From NCBI GenBank assembly GCA_018400215.1, contig JAGYNF010000040.1, forward strand, positions 1 to 10,323: DNA of 10,323 nt, given 5' to 3'. A program made the position numbers and the translations under genes. The stretch comes from Cyanobium sp. M55B138. Its GTDB lineage: Bacteria > Cyanobacteriota > Cyanobacteriia > PCC-6307 > Cyanobiaceae. Under the pieces are notes generated by a model. That model had not been told where the DNA came from and ran no database searches. It saw nothing but the letters and a program-made list of their open reading frames with translations. Below are positions 1 to 5,385 of the stretch, in pieces; the stretch's first letter is position 1; every line of letters starts with the position of its first letter.

Positions 1-240
1 ATCGGCATCTGGTTCACCGCCCTGGGCGTGAGCACGATGGCCTTCAACCTGAACGGTTTCAACTTCAACCAGTCGATCCTCGACGGCCAAGGCCGTGTGG
101 TGAACACCTGGGCCGATGTGCTGAACCGTGCAGGCCTGGGCATGGAAGTGATGCACGAGCGCAACGCTCACAACTTCCCCCTCGACCTGGCTGCTGCAGA
201 AGCCACCCCAGTGGCGCTGACCGCACCGGCGATTGGTTGA
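1..240 (+). CDS. psbA: Photosystem II D1 protein, C-terminal part (partial, 5' end outside window)
   Basis: D1 is a reaction-centre subunit of photosystem II in the thylakoid membrane; its C-terminus coordinates the oxygen-evolving Mn4CaO5 cluster. The window begins inside the last transmembrane region, in frame 1, and gives the final 79 residues. The lumenal tail [14 protein letters not shown] is intact and carries the residues known as Mn/Ca ligands (Glu329, His332, Glu333, His337, Asp342 and the Ala344 carboxylate in standard numbering). CtpA cleaves after that Ala, which leaves a 15-residue extension ([15 protein letters not shown]), as in marine picocyanobacteria. Residues that separate D1 isoforms, such as position 130, lie outside the window, so the isoform cannot be called. 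A strong intrinsic terminator follows 45 bp after the stop codon. Confidence 0.98.
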   Translation: MGIWFTALGVSTMAFNLNGFNFNQSILDGQGRVVNTWADVLNRAGLGMEVMHERNAHNFPLDLAAAEATPVALTAPAIG

Positions 241-284
241 GGCCAACCAGCCCGGCTGATGCTGGGCTCAACGACGGAATCCCC

Positions 285-315
285 AAAGCCCTCGCCGCAA
301 GGCGGGGGCTTTTTG
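285..315 (+). terminator. Intrinsic terminator of psbA
   Basis: A 12-bp stem (285-296 with 301-312, one T-G wobble) closes a GCAA tetraloop and runs into a short T tract (310-314). The hairpin lies 45 bp after the psbA stop codon. On the opposite strand it is followed by only three T residues, so it should work mainly for psbA, though it may also help end the convergent gene at 339-596. Confidence 0.93.
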
Positions 316-338
316 TTGGGTTTGGCCTGGGCCCCGAT

Positions 339-596
339 TCAGCGTCTGCCTGGGGTGGTGGAGCGATGCTGGTGGTCGCGCTGGAGGTGGAGGTAGAGCT
401 GTTCGGGCTCCCGGTATTGGCGCGGCAGGCAGTGGTTCAGGATCTCGAGACGCTGCCAGCACACGGTGCGGCGGGCTTTGCTGAGGCTCACGTCATCGCG
501 CACCAGGATGCGCATCGCCTTGCAATACAAGGGGTACTGGGCCTCCAATTCCCCCACGGTGAGCACGTCATCGGCGGGCAAGGACACGTCGGCCAT
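339..596 (-). CDS. Small hypothetical protein of picocyanobacterial type (85 aa)
   Basis: An 85-residue soluble protein of unknown function, convergent with psbA. The start is an ATG preceded on its strand by TTGAGG, about 7 bases upstream, a reasonable ribosome binding site. The core (about residues 11-62) has the look of a conserved small domain: VGELEAQYPLYCKAMRIL, then an RRTVCWQRLE helix, then NHCLPRQYREPEQLYLHL. Two Cys and several aromatic residues sit at regular places, which does not look like a shadow frame. It resembles small cyanobacterial DUF proteins (possibly DUF3136), but this is from memory and not verified. The last ten or so residues (QHRSTTPGRR) are basic and probably disordered. 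There is no signal peptide or membrane segment. Confidence 0.75.
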   Translation of the reverse strand: MADVSLPADDVLTVGELEAQYPLYCKAMRILVRDDVSLSKARRTVCWQRLEILNHCLPRQYREPEQLYLHLQRDHQHRSTTPGRR

Positions 597-930
597 GCCA
601 CCTCAAGTCAGGGGGTATGCCCTATCCAACAACTCCGTGCGGCCAGCTGCCGCCTGGATGCATGGCCGAAGGCTTGCCATGGCCCGGGCCGCCGGCCCAG
701 CAGCCCCGCCAGCGATGCGCTGCCACCACTGAGGTTGCGGCCCCATCCCCGCGGGATCCTGGCCGCCTGGGGCAACGCCAGCCACCCAGAGCGACAGCCC
801 AGGGGGCCGCAGCCGCGGATGGCCGCTTCACAATTCGCAACCACTGCGCCCCTCACGATTGCCCCCGTATGGGGGCATCGCATCCTGTCCAGGCCTCCGA
901 GAATGACTGAATCGCACGAGAGGAGGGTGC
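597..930. other. Gene-poor stretch between two small genes
   Basis: About 334 bp between the divergent starts of the 85-aa and 66-aa genes. Open frames cross it on both strands, but their translations are rich in Pro, Arg, Gly and Trp, carry no recognisable motif and lack ribosome binding sites. The only structure I can support is the stem-loop at 856-880. It should hold the promoters of both flanking genes; I see no convincing -35/-10 pair. A small RNA or a decayed gene is possible but not shown. Confidence 0.5.
856..880. other. Strong GC stem-loop upstream of the 66-aa gene
   Basis: CGAT (856-859), one bulged T, then GCCCCC (861-866), a GTAT loop (867-870), GGGGGC (871-876) and ATCG (877-880): ten base pairs with a single bulge. 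No T tract follows on either strand, so it is not a typical intrinsic terminator. It ends 50 bp before the start codon at 931 and could lie in that gene's leader or be part of a small RNA. Confidence 0.6.
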
Positions 931-1131
931 ATGCATGACCCCACCACCACTGGCGTCACCGCCAGTATCACCAACTGCCTGGGACGCACCTGCATGAAAT
1001 GGGGTGTCGATGGCGACCTCACCAGCCTGGACCTCGAACTGGTGATGGAACGCCTGGCCCGGGTCGATCGGGACGTGGCCGCCCTTCGCCAGGACAGCCT
1101 GGGGCGTGAACCCTGTGCCTCGAATAGCTGA
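931..1131 (+). CDS. Small hypothetical protein (66 aa)
   Basis: A 66-residue open frame with a strong AGGAGG at 921-926, four bases before the ATG. The product begins MHDPTTTGVTAS, has a short two-Cys segment NCLGRTCMKWG (about residues 15-25), then an acidic/amphipathic helix-forming stretch (LTSLDLELVMERLARVDRDVAALRQ, about 30-54) and a short polar tail. There is no membrane segment or signal peptide, and I do not recognise a family. Codon use (G/C at most third positions) matches the neighbours, and the ribosome binding site is the main argument that it is real. It lies 86 bp before the Nif11-like gene on the same strand, but that gene has its own promoter-like sequence, so they may be separate units. 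Longer opposite-strand frames here look like shadows. Confidence 0.6.
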   Translation: MHDPTTTGVTASITNCLGRTCMKWGVDGDLTSLDLELVMERLARVDRDVAALRQDSLGREPCASNS

Positions 1132-1154
1132 GTGGCGGACCCAGAGTGGCGGAC
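1130..1154. repeat. Short direct repeat, two copies of GAGTGGCGGAC
   Basis: Two exact 11-bp copies at 1130-1140 and 1144-1154, separated by CCA (period 14). The first copy overlaps the stop codon of the 66-aa gene. It probably arose by slippage; no function is evident. Confidence 0.7.
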
Positions 1155-1172
1155 GGAGACAGGGCAACCAGC

Positions 1173-1201
1173 TTGACTCAGCGTTCCTAAGCTTGTATCA
1201 C
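1173..1201 (+). promoter_or_regulatory. Candidate sigma-70 promoter of the Nif11-like gene
   Basis: TTGACT (1173-1178) and TATCAC (1196-1201) with a 17-bp spacer, close to the -35/-10 consensus. A start site about seven bases downstream would fall near 1208, at the first base of the ribosome binding site AAGGAG (1208-1213). The transcript leader would then be only about ten bases, which is unusually short and lowers confidence. Confidence 0.4.
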
Positions 1202-1217
1202 GCTGAGAAGGAGCACC

Positions 1218-1454
1218 ATGGCATCCCCTGATCGATCGAGCACCCAAACCGCCGTTGCCACCACAGCTGCCCTGCACCAGTTGAAGGAGCGGCTGCAACA
1301 GGAGCCTGAATTCGCCAGGGCCCTGCATGCCATCGATTCCACCGAGGCGGCAGCGCGCCTGATTGCCGAGCACGGCATCCAGCTGACCCCAGAGGCGCTC
1401 TGGCGCCAACGCGGCACCTTGGTGCCTGATGGGCAGCCCACCTGGCGCGGTTGA
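1218..1454 (+). CDS. Nif11-like domain protein, stand-alone (78 aa)
   Basis: The start ATG follows AAGGAG at 1208-1213. Residues about 17-64 match the Nif11/nitrile-hydratase-leader type of helical domain: LHQLKERLQQEPEFARALHAI, then TEAAARLIAEHGIQLTPEALW. This pattern is an LxxFLxxxxxDPxLxxxL-like helix followed by an A(K/E)xxGxxhoxxxL helix pair. Such domains serve as leader peptides of ribosomally made natural products (proteusins, prochlorosins) or occur as small proteins of unknown role, abundant in picocyanobacteria. Here there is no Gly-Gly cleavage motif and no Cys-rich core peptide; the tail RGTLVPDGQPTWRG is short and probably structured. No lanthionine synthetase, protease-transporter or other modifying enzyme lies in the window, so a non-precursor role seems more likely. 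It converges with tRNA-Gly, with 8 bp between them. Confidence 0.8.
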   Translation: MASPDRSSTQTAVATTAALHQLKERLQQEPEFARALHAIDSTEAAARLIAEHGIQLTPEALWRQRGTLVPDGQPTWRG

Positions 1455-1462
1455 GAATAGAA

Positions 1463-1533
<71 letters not shown>

Positions 1534-1557
1534 AGCGGCGCAAATTGAGCCAGCTAA

Positions 1558-1563
1558 ATAATA
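1558..1563 (-). promoter_or_regulatory. Candidate -10 element for tRNA-Gly
   Basis: TATTAT on the minus strand (5 of 6 to TATAAT) lies in an A+T-rich patch 24 bp upstream of the tRNA 5' end, placing a start site about 17 bases before the mature tRNA. No good -35 is visible at the right distance, so the call is weak. Confidence 0.35.
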
Positions 1564-1644
1564 AGATCTCGAATAGGATCTAGGCTGACTAAGCAACCAT
1601 CAAAGCCCTGCATCGAGCGGGGTTGATCGTGGTTGGCATGCGCT

Positions 1645-1660
1645 GGTATCAGGTGATACC
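1645..1660. promoter_or_regulatory. 16-bp palindrome GGTATCAGGTGATACC, candidate operator with an NtcA-type box
   Basis: Perfect 7-bp arms (GGTATCA/TGATACC) flank a GG centre, and inside them lies GTA-N8-TAC (1646-1659), the core consensus of the nitrogen regulator NtcA. The palindrome lies 86 bp before the ATG of the symporter gene and 111 bp upstream of tRNA-Gly. It overlaps a possible promoter on the plus strand, TTGATC (1623-1628) with TATCAG (1647-1652) and an 18-bp spacer, which would suit repression. The TAN3T element usual for NtcA-activated promoters is not found 20-24 bp away in either direction. The flanking bases are G and C rather than the T and A preferred by NtcA, so another dimeric regulator is also possible. 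Confidence 0.45.
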
Positions 1661-1746
1661 CGGCTTGATTGGTCTCCCGCACCAAGGGCCCGGGATCGGA
1701 ACAAGCTCCGCCATTATGGCCTGTCTGCCTCAAGCACCTGTTGCCC

Positions 1747-3147
1747 ATGCCCGTTGAGGCCCCTGTCCATGCCGTCGAAGCCACCACCAGCGATGCCGCC
1801 AACCTGCGGGGGGCAGCGCGGCAACGGCTCCTCTGGGCCTACGGACTTGGCGATGCCGGCACGGGCATGGCCGCTTCCCTGATCGGCTTCTACCTGTTCA
1901 TTTTCTACACGTCCGCCGCAGGGCTGCCCCCCTGGATGGCGGGGCTGGTGTTGATGGTGGGCCGCCTCTGGGACGGGGTCAACGATCCCATCGTCGGCTG
2001 GCTGAGCGACAAGACCCACACCCGCTGGGGGCCCCGCCTTCCCTGGATCCTCGGCGCGGCCATTCCCATGGGCATCACCATGGCCGCGATGTGGTGGGTG
2101 CCCCCGGGTGGGCTCTGGCTCAAGTTCACGCTGTTCGTCGTGATCGCCACCCTGGCCCAGAGCTTTTACACGGCGGTGAACCTGCCCTACTCCGCCCTGG
2201 CTGCCGAACTCACCACCAATGTGGCCCTGCGCACCCGGCTCAACACGGCGCGCTTCACCGGTTCGATCATCGCCAGCCTGGTGGGGGTGGTGCTGGGGGG
2301 CCTGCTGCTGCAAGACCACAGCAACCCAGCCAGCTACCTGCGGCTGGGGCTGCTGGTGGGGCTGATTGTGATGACCTCCACGCTGGTGTGTGGCTGGGGC
2401 CTGGCTCCATCGGCCCTGCACTGCCAGCGGCCGATCCGCGAGAAGGGCACCACCCGCCGGCTGCTCAGCCGGGTGATCCACAACGGCCGCTTCATCAAGG
2501 TGCTGGGGCTCTACCTGCTGCTCTGGTGCGGGCTGCAGATCATGCAGACGGCCGCCCTGGTGTATCTACCCGTGGTGATGCGCCTGCCCGAGAGCTGGAG
2601 CAACTGGATCCTGCTGCCCTTCATGGTGAGCACCCTGGTGGGCTTGTGGGTGTGGAACGGCGTGAGCCGCACCGGCGGCCGCATTCGGGCCCTGCACCTG
2701 GGGGCGGTCCTCTGGATCAGCGGCTGCAGCCTGGCCATGGTGCTGCCGCCGCTGGACGGGGCCATTTCACCGCTGGGATCCACCGGCAACCTGATCAAGC
2801 TCGCCCTGCTGGTGCTCACGATCGTGCTGGCTGGGCTGGGGGCCTCCTGCGCCTACCTGATCCCCTGGGCGCTGCTGCCGGATGCGATCGATGCCGACCC
2901 GGAAAAACCAGCGGGCCAATACAGCGCCTGGATGGTGTTGGGCCAGAAGCTGTGCATCAGCGTGGCCTTGCTGATCTTCGGCAATGTGCTCAGCCTCAGC
3001 GGCTATGAGGCCATCCAGGGGGTCGTGCAGCCCACCAGTGCCCTGGTCGCCATCCGCCTGTGCATGGGCCTGATCCCCGCCGTGCTGGTGGTGCTGGGCC
3101 TGCTGGTGGTGCGACGCTGGCCCCATCGCACCCCCCAGCGGCCATGA
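1747..3147 (+). CDS. GPH/MFS_2-family sugar:cation symporter (466 aa)
   Basis: A 12-helix inner-membrane transporter of the glycoside-pentoside-hexuronide:cation symporter family (melibiose-permease type, MFS_2). The hallmark is the loop after helix 2, DGVNDPIVGWLSDKTHTRWG with PRLPW following (residues 76-100), matching the family's D-P-x-x-G-x-x-S-D-x-T-x-x-R-W-G-x-R-x-P. A second motif, LPYSALAAELT, lies near residue 150. Family members take up sugars with Na+ or H+; the substrate cannot be read from sequence. I chose ATG 1747 because the family's helix 1 begins about 30 residues later. An in-frame TTG at 1669 would add 26 residues with no family character and would begin only 9 bp after the palindrome. 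No Shine-Dalgarno precedes the ATG. The stop codon overlaps the next start (ATGA), which indicates translational coupling to the MlaE-type gene. Confidence 0.88.
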   Translation: MPVEAPVHAVEATTSDAANLRGAARQRLLWAYGLGDAGTGMAASLIGFYLFIFYTSAAGLPPWMAGLVLMVGRLWDGVNDPIVGWLSDKTHTRWGPRLPWILGAAIPMGITMAAMWWVPPGGLWLKFTLFVVIATLAQSFYTAVNLPYSALAAELTTNVALRTRLNTARFTGSIIASLVGVVLGGLLLQDHSNPASYLRLGLLVGLIVMTSTLVCGWGLAPSALHCQRPIREKGTTRRLLSRVIHNGRFIKVLGLYLLLWCGLQIMQTAALVYLPVVMRLPESWSNWILLPFMVSTLVGLWVWNGVSRTGGRIRALHLGAVLWISGCSLAMVLPPLDGAISPLGSTGNLIKLALLVLTIVLAGLGASCAYLIPWALLPDAIDADPEKPAGQYSAWMVLGQKLCISVALLIFGNVLSLSGYEAIQGVVQPTSALVAIRLCMGLIPAVLVVLGLLVVRRWPHRTPQRP

Positions 3148-3908
3148 CCCGCCCGCCCCGGCCCAAGCTCCCCCGCTGGCTACGACGCCTCGGCGCCAGC
3201 GCCCTGATCGGCGGCCAGTCCGTCAGCGCCATCGCCCGCGGACAGATCAACGTCAACGACCTGATGCAGGAGCTGCTGGAGGCGGGCCCCGGCAGCTTTC
3301 TGATCGTGCTGATCACCGCCCTGGCCGCCGGCACCGTGTTCAACATCCAGGTGGTGGCCGAACTCTCCAAACAGGGGGCCAATTCCGCCGTGGGCGGCCT
3401 GCTGGCCCTGGGCCTGGCCCGGGAGATCGCCCCCCTGCTCACCGCCACCCTGCTCACTGGCAAGGTGGCCACGGCCTATGCGGCCCAGCTGGGCACCATG
3501 AAGGTCACCGAACAGATCGACGCCATCACCATGCTGCGCACCGACCCGGTGCAATACCTGGTGGTGCCCCGGGTGCTGGCGATGGTGATCATGGCCCCGG
3601 TGCAGTGCCTGCTCTTTTTTTGGGTGGGGATCTGGTCGGGGCAGCTGAGCAGCCTCTGGCTGTACAGCATCCCGCCGAGTGTGTTCTGGAACTCGGTGCG
3701 TTTCTGGATGGTGCCCAGCGACCTGCCCTCCATGCTGCTGAAGGCCCTGGTGTTTGGCCTGCAGATCGCCGTGATCGCCTGCGGCTGGGGCCTCACCACC
3801 CGTGGCGGCCCCAAGGAGGTGGGCACCAGCACCACCGGAGCCGTGGTGATGATTCTGGTCACTGTGGCCCTGATGGATGCCCTGCTCACCACCCTGCTGT
3901 TCGGCTGA
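3144..3908 (+). CDS. MlaE/TGD1-family ABC transporter permease (254 aa)
   Basis: The permease of an MCE-type lipid ABC transporter, related to bacterial MlaE and chloroplast TGD1; these systems move phospholipids or lipid precursors between membranes. The diagnostic segment is present: LAREIAPLLTATLLTGKVAT, then AAQLGTMKVTEQIDAI (residues 91-128), then DPVQYLVVPRVLA (134-146). Several hydrophobic helices follow, with a C-terminal GGPKEVGTSTTGAVV (221-235) and final helix, as in the family. The length is normal. The start ATG at 3144 overlaps the symporter stop codon (ATGA); an upstream ATG at 3060 would add an unlikely Pro/Gly-rich leader inside the symporter gene. The ATPase and substrate-binding (MCE) partners are not in the window, so they must be encoded elsewhere. 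It lies upstream of the DUF3119 and DUF3086 genes and plsY. Confidence 0.93.
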   Translation: MTRPPRPKLPRWLRRLGASALIGGQSVSAIARGQINVNDLMQELLEAGPGSFLIVLITALAAGTVFNIQVVAELSKQGANSAVGGLLALGLAREIAPLLTATLLTGKVATAYAAQLGTMKVTEQIDAITMLRTDPVQYLVVPRVLAMVIMAPVQCLLFFWVGIWSGQLSSLWLYSIPPSVFWNSVRFWMVPSDLPSMLLKALVFGLQIAVIACGWGLTTRGGPKEVGTSTTGAVVMILVTVALMDALLTTLLFG

Positions 3909-3923
3909 CCGCCACCCCCTGCC

Positions 3924-4364
3924 ATGACCTCGGCTCCACCCCCATCTGCCGCGACACCCGAATCCGTGACCCTCAGCCCCCACTACGGGGTGGCCCTGGG
4001 GATGGTGGGCCTGGGGATGGCCTGCCTGCTGCTTCAGCCCCTCTGGGGCGGGGCACCGCTTCTGGCCCTGGGGATCAGCGTGCTGGGGCTGTTCCTGCTG
4101 CTGCAAACGGTGCTGCTGCGGCTTGAATTCACGGCGGATGCCCTGCTGGTGCGCCGCCAGGATGCCCTGCTGCGCCGCTTCCCCTACGACGACTGGCTGG
4201 GTTGGACACTCTTCTGGCCAGGGCTGCCGGTGGTGTTTTATTTCCGGGAGCAGCGCAGCATCCACCTGTTGCCGGTGTTGTTCCAATCGGCCACCCTGCG
4301 CAGCCAACTCCACCTGCACCTCCCCCACCTGGCCGCCAACGATGACGGACCGACCCACTCCTGA
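3924..4364 (+). CDS. DUF3119-family membrane protein (146 aa)
   Basis: A small membrane protein with a short disordered N-terminus (MTSAPPPSAATPES), two closely spaced hydrophobic helices (about residues 22-40 and 46-64), and a C-terminal cytosolic-type region LEFTADALLVRRQDALLRRF, then PYDDWLGWTLFWPGLPVVFYFRE and a final amphipathic stretch. This pattern matches DUF3119, a family of cyanobacteria and plastids with no settled function. The C-terminal part reads like a compact beta-rich module of PH-like type, which is inference. The ATG lies 15 bp after the MlaE-type stop codon and has no Shine-Dalgarno; its 3' end overlaps the DUF3086 gene by 23 bp. Its place beside an MCE permease and plsY suggests a role in membrane-lipid handling. 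Confidence 0.85.
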   Translation: MTSAPPPSAATPESVTLSPHYGVALGMVGLGMACLLLQPLWGGAPLLALGISVLGLFLLLQTVLLRLEFTADALLVRRQDALLRRFPYDDWLGWTLFWPGLPVVFYFREQRSIHLLPVLFQSATLRSQLHLHLPHLAANDDGPTHS

Positions 4365-5307
4365 CCAGCCACCCCTCGAAGCCCCCCAGGCCGAGGCTCA
4401 ACCCGCCGCAGGCGCACCTGCGCCCCCCGGCCCCGTCGCCTGGCAAGACCAGGCCCTGCACGAACTGGTGCAGCGCCGCACGGAGCTGGAGCAGGAGATC
4501 GGCGAGCTCGAACAACGACGGCAGGCCATCCGCCGCGAGATCGAGAGCAGCTTCGCCGGCCAGGCCGACGGTGTAGCCCGCCGCATCAAGGGGTTTCAGG
4601 ACTACCTGGTGGGTGCCCTGCAGGATCTGGCCATGGCGGCCGAGCAGGTGGAGCTGGTGCCCCAGCCCCTGCTGGTGCAGCCCTCCCCCCTCGACGCCGC
4701 AGCCACGCCGGACACCCCCCGCTCCACCACCTCCACAGCCACCTCCAGCCCAGGGGCCAGCACGGGGCTGTTCAGCGCCGACGGCGAGCTGATTCGGGCG
4801 CGACTGCTGAGCCTCCAGGGCCAACCCGATTTCTATGCCGACCCCTGGCAGCTGCGCCGCAGCCTCGAGCTGAGCGGATCCAGCAGCCTGGAGAACTGGT
4901 TCCTCGACCAGGGCGGCCGGGGGGCCCAGCCCAGCAGCGGCAGCCGCAACCGCAATGGCCTGATCACCGCCGCGGCCATCGCCATCCTCGGGGAGCTCTA
5001 CGGCGATCGCTTCCAGACCCTGGTGCTGGCCAGCCAGCCGGAACGGCTGGGCGAATGGCGCCGCAGCCTCCAGGACTGCCTTGGCCTGGCCCGGGACGAC
5101 TTCGGGCCCACCAGCGGCATCGTGCTGTTTGAGCGGCCCGATGCCCTGATCGAGCGGGCCGACCGGTTGGAGGAGCGCGGCGAACTGCCCTTCATCGTGA
5201 TCGACGCCGCCGAGCAGGTGGTCGACATTCCCATCCTGCAGTTCCCCCTCTGGCTGGCCTTTGCGCCAGGTCCCGGTGAACTGGTGCCGGATGAGGAGTT
5301 CGCCTGA
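4342..5307 (+). CDS. DUF3086-family protein with N-terminal coiled coil (321 aa)
   Basis: A cyanobacterial protein matching DUF3086, function unknown. A Pro/Ala-rich N-terminus (1-32) is followed by a coiled coil (about 37-72, with LEQEIGELEQRRQAIRREIE), a helical segment VARRIKGFQDYLVGALQDLA (78-97), a Ser/Thr/Pro linker (about 110-142), and a globular domain to the end (about 143-321, including NRNGLITAAAIAILGELYGD and PFIVIDAAEQVVDIPILQFP). There is no membrane segment or signal peptide. ATG 4342 is chosen because the Pro-rich leader and coiled coil read sensibly from there, while upstream codons give a Cys-rich shadow of the overlapping DUF3119 gene. The 23-bp overlap suggests coupled translation. 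A HIP1 octamer lies inside the gene. The coiled coil suggests oligomerisation or scaffolding, which is inference. Confidence 0.87.
   Translation: MTDRPTPDQPPLEAPQAEAQPAAGAPAPPGPVAWQDQALHELVQRRTELEQEIGELEQRRQAIRREIESSFAGQADGVARRIKGFQDYLVGALQDLAMAAEQVELVPQPLLVQPSPLDAAATPDTPRSTTSTATSSPGASTGLFSADGELIRARLLSLQGQPDFYADPWQLRRSLELSGSSSLENWFLDQGGRGAQPSSGSRNRNGLITAAAIAILGELYGDRFQTLVLASQPERLGEWRRSLQDCLGLARDDFGPTSGIVLFERPDALIERADRLEERGELPFIVIDAAEQVVDIPILQFPLWLAFAPGPGELVPDEEFA
5003..5010. repeat. HIP1 octamer GCGATCGC
   Basis: One copy of the highly iterated palindrome that is over-represented in many cyanobacterial genomes, here inside the DUF3086 gene. It supports the cyanobacterial origin but has no gene-specific meaning. 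Confidence 0.8.
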
Positions 5308-5328
5308 GGAGGCCTAGCCCGCTGCCGC

Positions 5329-5385
5329 CCTCCTGGTTCCCGTTCCCAGCTTCCAGTTCCCCCACCAGCTTCCCCCTCCCCCGCC
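5329..5385 (+). repeat. Pyrimidine-rich leader of plsY with degenerate repeats
   Basis: The 57 bases before plsY are almost all C and T. They hold three GTTCCC copies (5336-5341, 5342-5347, 5356-5361) and two CCAGCTTCC copies (5346-5354 and 5365-5373, period 19). There is no Shine-Dalgarno sequence at the plsY start. The tract resembles a degenerate short tandem repeat of the kind scattered through cyanobacterial genomes. Confidence 0.6.

Noticed and set aside
237..938. A 233-residue plus-strand frame after psbA
   Set aside because: It overlaps the psbA terminator and the better-supported minus-strand 85-aa gene, and its translation has no domain character or ribosome binding site.
828..1409. 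A 193-residue minus-strand frame opposite the two small plus-strand genes
   Set aside because: The plus-strand genes have strong ribosome binding sites and a recognisable Nif11-like domain; the minus-strand product is Arg/Ser-rich and unrecognisable.
1669..1746. TTG start giving a 26-residue N-terminal extension of the symporter
   Set aside because: The added residues have no family match, and transcription and ribosome binding would have to begin within or next to the palindrome at 1645-1660.
3180..4358. A 392-residue minus-strand frame opposite the MlaE-type and DUF3119 genes
   Set aside because: It is the Gln/Gly/His-rich mirror expected from a high-GC coding strand; both plus-strand genes are clear family members.
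5305..5320. GAGGAGG just after the DUF3086 stop codon as a ribosome binding site for a small gene
   Set aside because: No ATG, GTG or TTG follows at a usable distance; the plsY start is about 75 bp downstream.
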